A stretch of DNA of 64,000 nt, taken from Bacteroidales bacterium (GTDB lineage Bacteria > Bacteroidota > Bacteroidia > Bacteroidales > Lentimicrobiaceae). The number at the start of each line of letters is the position of its first letter. Positions within the stretch are counted from its first letter, which is position 1. Made by a program: the position numbers and the translations under genes. The notes below the pieces were generated by a model. It was not told where the DNA came from and did no database searches. It saw only the letters and a program-made list of their open reading frames with translations. Where the stretch lies: NCBI GenBank assembly GCA_016788045.1, contig JAEUTG010000020.1, positions 62,001 to 126,000 of the forward strand. The letters are read 5' to 3'. This document shows, piece by piece, positions 43,292 through 52,675 of the stretch.

Positions 43292-45814
43292 ATGAATAAG
43301 ATATTAAAATTTATTTTATTGCTGGCAGTTGCCTCACTGATTACAACCGTGTTTTTTCAGAGCGTTGTTGCTCAGATTCCCACTGTGCAGGATTGTCTGG
43401 GAGCTATACCGGTTTGTACATATGAATACAACCAGCCTTTGTCGTTTCAGGGCACCGGTAATTATCCCGATGAGATTAACCCTTCTCAATCCTGTCCCAG
43501 AAGCTGTATGGATGGGGAGAAGAATTCGGTATGGTATGTTATTTCTGTTAAAACCGGCGGCTTGCTGAGCTTCGTGATCACACCGGTTTCTTCGGCTGAC
43601 GATTACGATTGGGCTGTGTACAACCTGAATACAATGGAATGCAGCGATATATACAACAACGCCATCTTTATGCAGTCAAGCTGCAACGCGGCCGGTGGAC
43701 CTTCATTTCAGGGCCCGACCGGAATAAGCAGTGCCAATGGAGGAAGCCAGAACTGCAATGGCGGAGGCAATACCAATAAATGGAATGCTGACCTTCCTGT
43801 TAATTCTGGTGATACCTATGTGTTATGCGTCAGCAACTGGACTATGACCCAGAGTGGATACCTGCTCGATTTCAGCGCATCCACAGCCGATATATTCGAC
43901 GACATACAGGCAGTGATTGCATCGGTAAACACCGATATCGGTTGTGCTGGTGCCACATCCCTGAGTTTTGCTTTTACAGAAAATGTCAAATGCCTCTCGG
44001 TGCAGCCATCCGATTTTCTGCTTACCGGGCCTGATGGTTCCCAGCACATTGTTACCAGTGTGAACGGAGCCGGTTGTCAGGCCGGTGGTGAACAGGAGAA
44101 ATTCTTCACCGTTGAATTCTATCCACCCATTTACCTCGGCGGAACTTATACCCTGAGTATGGTAGGGTCTGTAACTGATCTCTGCACCAATGTTTCCGCT
44201 CCGCACAGTTTCGATTTTACAGCCGATCTGGCACCGTTGCCTTCCGTTACTGATGGTCCTGAAGACGCGCTGGTCCCTATTGGAGGATCTGCATCCTTTT
44301 CGGTAGAAACAGTGGGTGATACAGCATTCAGGTGGCAATCCCGCGAGCCCGGCGGCACATTCTGGACCAACCTTTCAGAAGGCATACCTTATACAGGAAC
44401 CAATACGAATACCCTGACCATTGATCCCTGTACGTTTGATATGGGACAGTTCCAGTACAGATGTGTGGTAAGCGGAGACTGTCCGCCGCCAACCCAATCA
44501 CCGGCTGCCACCTTGTTTGTGGGGGATGCCCTGGCTGCTTCAGCTACCTGCAGTCCTGAAGAAATCTGCATAGGTGCCCAGGCTCAGCTTTCTGCCATCG
44601 CATCGGGAGGAAACATCCAGCAGCCCTACACCTACCTTTGGTCATCGCCCGACGGATTTACTTCCACCCAGCAGAGTCCGGTGGTGGAGCCGGCAACCAC
44701 AACAACCTACACCGTGCTGGTTGATGATGGTTACAATCCTACCACTGCCCAGGTAACTGTTACAGTCAATCCGCTTCCGGTAGCCAATGCAGGCAGTGAT
44801 CTGGAGATAAATCACGGAACATTTACAACCCTCACAGGAAGTGCCTCTGTTGGTGAACCTCCATTCAGTTATCAGTGGGAACCAGCTGACTCTTTGTGGA
44901 ATCCAGGCCTTCAGAATCCGGCAACCCGTAAGCTCAGTGGTTCAACGCTGTTCAGTCTGGTGGTAACCGATGGAAACAATTGTGTAAGCCTGCCTGATCA
45001 GGTGCTGGTATCTGTTGTGGGGGGGCCACTGGCGGTTTCACCCCAGGCTTTGCCCGCAGAAATCTGCTTCGGAGAATCTGCAAACTTGTATGCCCTGCCC
45101 AGTGGAGGTGAATTTACCGATTATCTCTACACCTGGGAAGCGGATGGGGTGGAGTTTTCTACAGACCAGAATCCTTTGGTGACTCCTGAGGAAACAACCA
45201 CCTACACCGTTACCCTTACCGATGGATTCAATCAGGTTTCCAAAAGTGTGGAAGTAACTGTACATCCACTTCCTGTGGTTGAGCTGATTAAACCTGAGTT
45301 CCATATCGTCAACGGAGCGGTTCAGGAATGTGTGTTTGATACCATCAGCCTGGATGCCGGCAATCCGGGTGCATCCTATCTCTGGAGTGATGGCGCAGAT
45401 ACCCGGGCCATTGAAGTGGCTACCTCAGGCCTGAGTTTTGATTTTCAGGAGCACTGGGTGCGGGTAACCAGCAACATAACGGGCTGTGTGAGCAGCGATA
45501 CGGTAAAGGTGATGTTTACTTTTGTTGAATGTTCCTATGGATTTGAATCGATAGACCGGAATGATCTTGTGAAGGTATATCCCAATCCGGCTGACAGAAA
45601 AGTAACCATTGCCATTGATGGACTGCCGGATGATTTCTTCGTTAACCTTACTGATTTAAGCGGAAGAACCATTCTGGCTGATGAGTTCCGGAAGACAGAT
45701 GCCGGTGTTTCACGGTTCACCCTGGATGTTTCTGGTCTTCAGTCCTCAGTTTGTCTGATAAAAATACAGTCGGAACATGTTAATGTTGTTAAAAAACTCA
45801 TAATTTCGCACTGA
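43292..45814 (+). CDS. Large secreted T9SS cargo protein 1 (type A sorting domain)
   Basis: An 840-residue secreted protein. A signal peptide is followed by an N-terminal domain rich in Cys and aromatic residues (about 35-220; QDCLGAIPVCTYEYN, SVWYVISVKTGG, YDWAVYN), Ig-like/PKD-type modules (about 350-680; e.g. TYTVLVDDGYNPTTAQVTVTV), then a linker with CVFDTISLDAGNPG and LSFDFQEHWVRVT and a C-terminal sorting domain (VYPNPADRKVTIAID to KKLIISH). It is predicted to cross the outer membrane through the T9SS and be attached or released. I use the ATG at 43292. It shares its C-terminal third with cargo 2 and 3. Confidence 0.8.
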   Translation: MNKILKFILLLAVASLITTVFFQSVVAQIPTVQDCLGAIPVCTYEYNQPLSFQGTGNYPDEINPSQSCPRSCMDGEKNSVWYVISVKTGGLLSFVITPVSSADDYDWAVYNLNTMECSDIYNNAIFMQSSCNAAGGPSFQGPTGISSANGGSQNCNGGGNTNKWNADLPVNSGDTYVLCVSNWTMTQSGYLLDFSASTADIFDDIQAVIASVNTDIGCAGATSLSFAFTENVKCLSVQPSDFLLTGPDGSQHIVTSVNGAGCQAGGEQEKFFTVEFYPPIYLGGTYTLSMVGSVTDLCTNVSAPHSFDFTADLAPLPSVTDGPEDALVPIGGSASFSVETVGDTAFRWQSREPGGTFWTNLSEGIPYTGTNTNTLTIDPCTFDMGQFQYRCVVSGDCPPPTQSPAATLFVGDALAASATCSPEEICIGAQAQLSAIASGGNIQQPYTYLWSSPDGFTSTQQSPVVEPATTTTYTVLVDDGYNPTTAQVTVTVNPLPVANAGSDLEINHGTFTTLTGSASVGEPPFSYQWEPADSLWNPGLQNPATRKLSGSTLFSLVVTDGNNCVSLPDQVLVSVVGGPLAVSPQALPAEICFGESANLYALPSGGEFTDYLYTWEADGVEFSTDQNPLVTPEETTTYTVTLTDGFNQVSKSVEVTVHPLPVVELIKPEFHIVNGAVQECVFDTISLDAGNPGASYLWSDGADTRAIEVATSGLSFDFQEHWVRVTSNITGCVSSDTVKVMFTFVECSYGFESIDRNDLVKVYPNPADRKVTIAIDGLPDDFFVNLTDLSGRTILADEFRKTDAGVSRFTLDVSGLQSSVCLIKIQSEHVNVVKKLIISH

Positions 45815-45831
45815 TCTGTAATCAATTCTTT

Positions 45832-46248
45832 ATGAACCGGTCATACAATCCAGAAAAGCAGCCTGTTGGCGGTATTTGGTCAGCTTTGTTTCTGCTGGTA
45901 TTTATTTTCATTGGTTCAACCGGTTCCGCCGGTGGTCAGACCATTGCTGTTTTTAAATCCCCTGCGGATTTTCTGGATACCGGCAATGGTCAGTTCAGGA
46001 CAGTATTCACGCTGAATGCCGGTAAAGAACAATATGAGCAACTTGTTTCGGTTGCCCTTTCGATGCCTGAAACGCTTACCCTTGAGTCAAAAAGAATAAA
46101 AAAAGACAAATACAGCTGCTCTGTTACCTTCATACATCCTACCGATACTCATTATGTTAAGAAAACTCTTCTCAACCTCGGTATAGAGCAGGTTATTATA
46201 AGCAATAAGCAAACAGCCCTGCCGGATCTTGATCCGGAGACTCTCTGA
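45832..46248 (+). CDS. Unknown secreted 138-aa protein between two cargo genes
   Basis: A 138-residue protein with a late signal or membrane segment (about residues 15-35, GIWSALFLLVFIFIGSTG) and a short soluble domain with a beta-alpha-beta feel (VSVALSMPETLTLES, HYVKKTLLNLGIEQVIISNK). No motif is recognised. It is tightly packed: 17 bp after cargo 1 and 19 bp before cargo 2, so it is almost certainly cotranscribed with them. It may be a folding, stability or processing partner of these proteins; that is inference from position only. Confidence 0.5.
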   Translation: MNRSYNPEKQPVGGIWSALFLLVFIFIGSTGSAGGQTIAVFKSPADFLDTGNGQFRTVFTLNAGKEQYEQLVSVALSMPETLTLESKRIKKDKYSCSVTFIHPTDTHYVKKTLLNLGIEQVIISNKQTALPDLDPETL

Positions 46249-46267
46249 ACCAAAGATTGAAGGTTTT

Positions 46268-49200
46268 ATGGAATTTTTACGTAAGCTGGCGGTGGCTATG
46301 TGCCTCAACGCCATTTTTTTACTACCGGCCATTGCGCAGATCAATGCGGGACCTGATCTGTTTATCTGCCAGGGCACAACAGTAACACTCAATGCTGTTG
46401 CATCAGGAGGGTATGGAACCGACAGTTATACCTTCGAAGTATTCCCTTTTCAGCCGGAAGCCTACACCGGTGGTACACCGGTTACATTCTCCGGCAACCA
46501 GGACGACCAGATCGCCGGACCTTTCAACCTTGGCTTCCAGTTTTGTTTTTTCAATACCTATTACAATCAGTTTTATATCGGCAGCAACGGATGGGTCGGA
46601 TTCTCCTACAGTTCTTCCTGGACTACCTACACCAGTCAGGCCATTCCGAGCACATCGGCTTCAGTGCCCAAAAACTGCATCATGGCTCCATGGCAGGACT
46701 GGCACCCGGGAGTAAGTTCCTCGTACGGACCTCCGTATGTGTTTTATAAGACCGTAGGAACAGCACCCAACCGTAAGCTGGTGGTTTACTGGAAGAGTTG
46801 TCCGATGTACTCATGTACGACCACTTACGGAACTTTTCAGATCGTGTTGAATGAGCAGAGCAGCATCATCGAGAATCACATTACCAACAAGCCCAATTGT
46901 ACATCATGGGCTGGTGGAACGGCCACGCAGGGGGTCCACAACAGTAACGGAACCATCGCTTTTACTGCTACCAACCGCAATTCAACGCAATGGACGGTCA
47001 CCAACGAAAGTACCCGTTTTGTTCCGAGCGGAATTAAATGGTACACCGGAGGTTATCCCAACGGAACCATTGCCGGCTACGGCCCTGAGCTGACCGTAAC
47101 CCCTTCGGTTACAACGACCTATACAGCTGTGGTAAATCTCTGTGGCGGACTTGTCTACACCGATGATGTGGTGGTTACGGTCTTTCCTACCGACAATGCC
47201 GCGTTTTCTTACGGATCTTCCACCCTCTGCCAGAGTGGTAATTCAGGGTTACCGGTAACTTCCTTCCCGGGAGGCAGCTATACGGCAACCCCGGCCGGGC
47301 TGCAGATTAACCCTTCAACGGGAAACATTAACCTGGGGGCCAGCAACACGGGTACTTACACAGTAACCCATATTACAAACGGAACCTGTCCTGATACGGC
47401 TTCCATCACTCTCTCGGTGGTAACCTCGCCTTCAGCAACCTTTGCTTACCCCTTGCCGGCCTATTGCGAAACTGCGCAAAATCCGCTGCCGGTCTTTCCT
47501 CCCGGATCAACCGCAGGAACCTTTACCGCCACTCCAACCGGGCTGGTATTTGCCAACCAGTTTACCGGTGAAATTAACCTCGCAGCTTCCAATCCAGGCA
47601 CTTACAGCGTAACCAATACCATTCCCCCCAACGCGGTATGCCCGTCGGTAAGTTATACCACACAGATCCAGATTGGCTCCCTGCCTCCGACAGCCAATAC
47701 ACCCACCGGACCGACGGATTTCTGTGAGAATCCACCCAACACCCAATACAGCACAACGCCCCTGGGCAACACACAAACCTATACCTGGACCCTGCTGCCA
47801 GCAGCTGCCGGGACCATCCAGAGCAACGGCCCCAATGCCCTGGTCAACTGGAGCGATCAGTTTAACGGGCCGGCCGGTATCAAAGTGAGTGGCGGCAATG
47901 CCTGCGGTGAAGGCGAAAGCTCCCCGCCACTGATCATTCACATCAGCCCGCTGCCTAAAGAAACCGGCACCCCGCAGGGACCTGAGACGGTATGTCAGGG
48001 ACAGGGAAACGCGGAGTACGAAACTTCGGGTTCTGCTTTTGCCAATAGTTACGACTGGGAACTGACCCCAGCCAGCGCCGGTTCTTTTCTCGGAAACGGA
48101 CAGAACATCAGCATCAACTGGTCGGCTTCTTATGCAGGTACCGCTCAGCTCAAGGTCAGAGGGGTGAACGATTGCGGAACCTCCATCTGGTCAGATCCGT
48201 TAAGCATCCTGATTTCACCTTTACCGGCAACTCCAGGGCAACCTCAGGGGCCGGTGTCGTTCTGCGCCGGCGAAAATACCGGAGTTTACCTTACCGGAAT
48301 TACAGCCAATGCATCAACCTATCAATGGTCGCTACAGCCACCTGATGCCGGCAGTATCAATGGTAACAACACTTCCGCAACCGTTGTCTGGAATCCTCTC
48401 TTTACAGGTACGGCCCAGATCAGTGTTTCTGGTGTAAATGCATGTGGTTCAGGTATTTCATCAGAATCTCTGCAGGTGTCTGTACATGCGCAACCCGACA
48501 TTTTTGCCGGGAACGATACCACCGTCACCGCCAACACTGCCATTACCCTTAAGGGAGTTGTTACAGGGAATCAACAGAATATGACGTTTCATTGGGAACC
48601 CGCTTCGTTGTGTGTGAATCCCGGTGTGATGAGACCTCTGACCGTTCCGTTAATGAATACTACCCTGTTTACATTTACAGTTTCTGACATGAGTACTGGT
48701 TGTGATGCTACGGATCAGGTTCTGGTAGAGGTTGAAGGAGCCCCCCTGTTTGCCCTGATCCAGGCCGAACCTGCTGTTATATGTGCGGGTGATTTGAGCA
48801 GTGTCAGTGTGCAGGCTTTTGGTGGTACCGGCGGAAATTATCAGTATTCATGGTACCAGAACGGTATCCTTTTCAGCAACCAGCAGGTGCTTAGCCTTTC
48901 TCCTGCCTCAACCACAACGTATCAGGTTGAAGTCACTGACGGTATTTCAAACTTCTCAGGTCAGATTACGGTGGAAGTCAGGCCATTGCCCTTTGCCGAA
49001 GCCGGAAGCAACCTTCAGGTACCTTTTCTCGGAACAGCGCAGCTCAATGGCAGCGCTTTGCCTGCCGGCAATTACAGCTGGCAATGGCAGCCTGCAACTT
49101 ACCTCAGCGACGCAACCATTCCCAACCCGGTTACATTGCCCCTGCTCAACAGCCTGGTGTTTTCACTTGTGGTTACCGATCAGTATGGCTGTGTCAGCGT

Positions 49201-50023
49201 GTCTGATGAGGTAACGGTATTGGTTGAAGGCGGGGGCCTTGCCGCCAATCCGGTTGCTGTGCCCGATACCCTCTGCTTCGGAGAATCCGCAACACTTTAC
49301 GCTTCCCCTTCCGGCGGTGTACCAGGAGGATATACCTATCGCTGGACAAAAGATGCCCAGCAATTTTCCGACCTCCCTTCAGTGGTTATTACTCCGGAGC
49401 AATCAGGGGTTTACAATCTCGAACTCAATGACGGATACAATACCGTTAACCGCACCCTCAGTGTTACCGTGAATCCACTGCCGGTGGTTACCCTGATCGG
49501 TCCAGGCGTGCAGCATGAGGGCAATACCATCCTTGCGTGTGTTTTTGATACAGTTACCATTCCCTTGTCAAACACCGGAAGCCGCTTTCTCTGGTCCGAC
49601 GGATCAACCGGAAGTAAAATAGATGTATGGACTTCAGGATTGAGTTTCGATTTCAGGGAAATCTGGGTTGAAGTAACCGATACCCTTACCGGCTGTCAGC
49701 GCAGAGAAGAAGTGAATATACTCTTCAACTTCCTCAACTGCTCCTATGCTGTGGAAGATACTCCTTTTGACAGTCCCGTCCGTATTTATCCGAATCCGGC
49801 CACCGAGAAGATCAGGATAATGTCGGTTGCAGGGTATTCAGGACCAAGTACGATCCAGCTTATCGGAATCAGGGGTGAGGTGCTGGCTGAAAAACAGGCT
49901 TTGATCAACGGGGAAGGCAGCGATTTTGACCTGAGCCGTTTTTCAACAGGTCTTTACCTCGTAAGGGTCATCTCCGGTACTGAAACGGCCGTGGTGAAGA
50001 TCATGGTACTGAAGGACCGGTAG
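46268..50023 (+). CDS. Large secreted T9SS cargo protein 2 (type A sorting domain)
   Basis: A 1251-residue secreted protein: signal peptide (AIFLLPAIAQINAG), an Ig-like start with CQGTTVTLNA, a domain with FNLGFQFCFFNTYYNQFYIGSN and APWQDWHPG (about 80-260) that resembles an adhesion or sugar-binding fold, and many Ig/PKD-like repeats (about 300-900; four consecutive modules begin FCENP, VCQGQ, FCAGE). It then has the cargo-family C-terminal part (TLCFGESATLYASPSGG, LSFDFREIWVEVTD) and a sorting domain (IYPNPATEKIRI to KIMVLKD). Probably an adhesin or matrix-binding surface protein. The ATG at 46268 is used; upstream codons do not fit. Confidence 0.8.
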   Translation: MEFLRKLAVAMCLNAIFLLPAIAQINAGPDLFICQGTTVTLNAVASGGYGTDSYTFEVFPFQPEAYTGGTPVTFSGNQDDQIAGPFNLGFQFCFFNTYYNQFYIGSNGWVGFSYSSSWTTYTSQAIPSTSASVPKNCIMAPWQDWHPGVSSSYGPPYVFYKTVGTAPNRKLVVYWKSCPMYSCTTTYGTFQIVLNEQSSIIENHITNKPNCTSWAGGTATQGVHNSNGTIAFTATNRNSTQWTVTNESTRFVPSGIKWYTGGYPNGTIAGYGPELTVTPSVTTTYTAVVNLCGGLVYTDDVVVTVFPTDNAAFSYGSSTLCQSGNSGLPVTSFPGGSYTATPAGLQINPSTGNINLGASNTGTYTVTHITNGTCPDTASITLSVVTSPSATFAYPLPAYCETAQNPLPVFPPGSTAGTFTATPTGLVFANQFTGEINLAASNPGTYSVTNTIPPNAVCPSVSYTTQIQIGSLPPTANTPTGPTDFCENPPNTQYSTTPLGNTQTYTWTLLPAAAGTIQSNGPNALVNWSDQFNGPAGIKVSGGNACGEGESSPPLIIHISPLPKETGTPQGPETVCQGQGNAEYETSGSAFANSYDWELTPASAGSFLGNGQNISINWSASYAGTAQLKVRGVNDCGTSIWSDPLSILISPLPATPGQPQGPVSFCAGENTGVYLTGITANASTYQWSLQPPDAGSINGNNTSATVVWNPLFTGTAQISVSGVNACGSGISSESLQVSVHAQPDIFAGNDTTVTANTAITLKGVVTGNQQNMTFHWEPASLCVNPGVMRPLTVPLMNTTLFTFTVSDMSTGCDATDQVLVEVEGAPLFALIQAEPAVICAGDLSSVSVQAFGGTGGNYQYSWYQNGILFSNQQVLSLSPASTTTYQVEVTDGISNFSGQITVEVRPLPFAEAGSNLQVPFLGTAQLNGSALPAGNYSWQWQPATYLSDATIPNPVTLPLLNSLVFSLVVTDQYGCVSVSDEVTVLVEGGGLAANPVAVPDTLCFGESATLYASPSGGVPGGYTYRWTKDAQQFSDLPSVVITPEQSGVYNLELNDGYNTVNRTLSVTVNPLPVVTLIGPGVQHEGNTILACVFDTVTIPLSNTGSRFLWSDGSTGSKIDVWTSGLSFDFREIWVEVTDTLTGCQRREEVNILFNFLNCSYAVEDTPFDSPVRIYPNPATEKIRIMSVAGYSGPSTIQLIGIRGEVLAEKQALINGEGSDFDLSRFSTGLYLVRVISGTETAVVKIMVLKDR

Positions 50024-50094
50024 ATTTTATAACTTTTTCAGGCAGGGTGCATGGTATGGCATCGCCCAAAATTCTGTAATTTAGCAGAAATTCA

Positions 50095-52404
50095 ATGGCT
50101 ATGATCCGCAAATACCTCGGACGATTCCTTTACATCGTGATGGTAATTGCCATCGGGCTGCTCGCAGCACTTTTCCTGCTCATTTCTCCCATTGCTGAAT
50201 ACCTGATCGAGAAGTACAGCCCTGAATACACAGGCCGCCTGATTCAGATGGACAACCTGAAGATCAACCTGCTGAACGGATCGGTTAAAGCAGATAATCT
50301 GATGGTTTATGAACCGGATTCAAAAAACAGGTTTATCTCAGTCAGCAGCTTCTATGTCAACAGCAACCTTTACAGTTTTGTGTCCGGTGAAAACCACATT
50401 ACGGATGTCACGTTGACGCACCCTGTGATCAACCTTCTTCAGACAGGGGATACGTTTAATTTTGATGATCTGATGGTTCGTTTTCTGACCTCAGACACAA
50501 CAACCGCGGAGGCAGAAGGAGAGCCGGTGAAGTATCTTCTTGAAAACTTGATCATTGAAGATGGTGAAGTGAATTACCTGGCCACACCGCCAGGGGCAAC
50601 CATCAACCTCGAAAATATCAATGTCCGGTGCAGGCGTATTGCCTGGAATGATCCGGTGATTGCCCTTGAATCCACTCTTGGACTGAAATCCGGAGGTAAA
50701 GCAGATGCCGGGTTCGCTTACAATCTTGAATCTGCGGATTATACATTGAACCTCAGGCTGGATAAGCTGGATATTACCCTGCTCTACCCTTATCTGCGTG
50801 ATTATCTTTTTGTACAGTCGCTCAACGGCCTGTTCAGTACCCATCTGAACCTTACCGGCAATGCAGAAAGAACGGCCGATATAGCGGCCAGCGGTTATTT
50901 TACACTTGACAGTTTTTCTCTGGTTGACACAACGGGAGAACAACTTGCTTCAGCCGGTTCAATCCGCATAGAAGTGGATACCATCAATTCGGCAAACGAC
51001 ACTTATTATTTCAACAGAATAATGGTCGACAGACCTTTTGTATTGTTTGCTATGTACGACAATGGCTACAATTTCGACCGGCTGATGACAGCAGGTTCCA
51101 CCTCTGACACTGTAACCGGTGAAGCGGCCGTTGAAGATTACGCCAACATCTTCAGGATGATGGCTGATTATATTGCCTATTTTACCAGGGAATACAAAAT
51201 AAGCAATTACAAGGCTGATAGCTTTATACTTACCAATGGAGCGATTGAATACACAGATTACACCCTCGAAGACAAATTTCTCTATCGTCTTGACAGCCTC
51301 CACCTGAATTCCGGAAACCTGAATTCAGCCAGCGAACGGATGAATATAAGCCTCGATGCCCGGATGAATACCTCGGGAAAAATGCACGGAACCCTGAGTG
51401 TAGATCCGGATGGTTTCTCAGAGATGGACATCAGCTACAGCGTAAGGGAATTGCTGATCTCCGACGTAAACCCTTATTCAATCTTCTACGTTGCCACTCC
51501 GTTTATTGATGGAAGGATGTATTTTGAGAATGTCACCCACATTAAAAACCAGCAGCTTACGAGCGAGAATACTTTGCGTATAGAGCAGATAGAGGTTGGC
51601 AAAAAAGTCAAAAGTAAACAGGCCATGAACCTGCCTGTTAAACTCGCTGTTTCGTTGCTCACCGATCTGAATGGCAACATCAATCTCTCGATTCCGGTTG
51701 TCGGTGACCTAAACGATCCAACCTACAAATGGGGGAGGGCGCTGTTGCAGGTGCTGAAGAATATTGTGATCAAAGCCGCAGTGGCCCCTTATCGGTTGAT
51801 TGCCAATGCCTTTGGCGGAGATGAAGAACAATACAGACAGATCAGAATGACATTTCTGAAGGCTGATCTGCCTCAGGGCGAAAAGGAGAAACTCGACAAT
51901 CTTGTCAACGTCCTTACAAAGAAGCCCGGTCTCAGGCTCACCTTTACCCAGGAAAGCAGCGAAATCCATGAAACAGAAATGCTGGCGCTGTTCAAAGCAA
52001 AGAAGGCGTTTCTCGGTTATCCGCAAGGCGAAGGCACCGGATCGGATGACATTTACCGCATCAATGCTGTTTCCAACAGGGACTCTTTGTTTAATGTGTG
52101 GTTGAACAACAGGGCCGGACGCATTGATGAACTGGTTTCGGTGCAGCAGAAAGCCATTGGTTTGTTTGGAAAGGAGAACCTGAGAAAAGAGGTAGCCCTG
52201 ATTTGTCAGCAACGATCAGACGCTTTGAAAGCTTACTTTGTCAGCAAAGGGATTACTCCGGAAAGGATAGCAATCAGGCCTGAAATAACCATCAATGAGC
52301 AAACTTCTCAGACCGGGCCTCAGTTTGTGATTTCCTACGGAATTGACGGGGAGAGTTCCGACGAAACAGATCAGTATCAGAATCCCCTCAAACCCTCTGA
52401 ATAA
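50095..52404 (+). CDS. DUF748/AsmA-like large envelope protein
   Basis: A 769-residue protein with an N-terminal membrane anchor (about residues 10-33), followed by a long beta-rich periplasmic region of the AsmA/DUF748 type (IQMDNLKINLLNGSVKADNLMVYEP, KYLLENLIIEDGEVNYLA, PFIDGRMYFENVTHIKN). The C-terminus (RSDALKAYFVSKGITPERIAI) looks like an OmpA-like peptidoglycan-binding segment. AsmA-like proteins form bridges for lipid transport or outer membrane assembly. It sits between T9SS cargo genes 2 and 3, on the same strand, with a TAATTTAG box 10 bp before the start. A role in T9SS or LPS handling is conceivable but only suggested by position. Confidence 0.65.
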   Translation: MAMIRKYLGRFLYIVMVIAIGLLAALFLLISPIAEYLIEKYSPEYTGRLIQMDNLKINLLNGSVKADNLMVYEPDSKNRFISVSSFYVNSNLYSFVSGENHITDVTLTHPVINLLQTGDTFNFDDLMVRFLTSDTTTAEAEGEPVKYLLENLIIEDGEVNYLATPPGATINLENINVRCRRIAWNDPVIALESTLGLKSGGKADAGFAYNLESADYTLNLRLDKLDITLLYPYLRDYLFVQSLNGLFSTHLNLTGNAERTADIAASGYFTLDSFSLVDTTGEQLASAGSIRIEVDTINSANDTYYFNRIMVDRPFVLFAMYDNGYNFDRLMTAGSTSDTVTGEAAVEDYANIFRMMADYIAYFTREYKISNYKADSFILTNGAIEYTDYTLEDKFLYRLDSLHLNSGNLNSASERMNISLDARMNTSGKMHGTLSVDPDGFSEMDISYSVRELLISDVNPYSIFYVATPFIDGRMYFENVTHIKNQQLTSENTLRIEQIEVGKKVKSKQAMNLPVKLAVSLLTDLNGNINLSIPVVGDLNDPTYKWGRALLQVLKNIVIKAAVAPYRLIANAFGGDEEQYRQIRMTFLKADLPQGEKEKLDNLVNVLTKKPGLRLTFTQESSEIHETEMLALFKAKKAFLGYPQGEGTGSDDIYRINAVSNRDSLFNVWLNNRAGRIDELVSVQQKAIGLFGKENLRKEVALICQQRSDALKAYFVSKGITPERIAIRPEITINEQTSQTGPQFVISYGIDGESSDETDQYQNPLKPSE

Positions 52405-52675
52405 AGCCGTCTCCGGAGCTCCATGTTTATAAAATTTTTTATTATTTTAAGACAGACTTCACAGTTTATTAATTAATTTATATTTTTGAAACACAATAGA
52501 TGCCGTTTTCCGGGGGGGATTCTAACAGGCTCAGTTTCGCGAAATAAATGCAGATGATTGTAAGTATCTGCAAATGATCACTATAGGTCATTAAATATTC
52601 CATCCGCGATGCTGGTCTCCGCAATCGAAGGAGTGTATCTTGGTGATTTATTTATTAAGTGAAAAGAGTTTCGAG

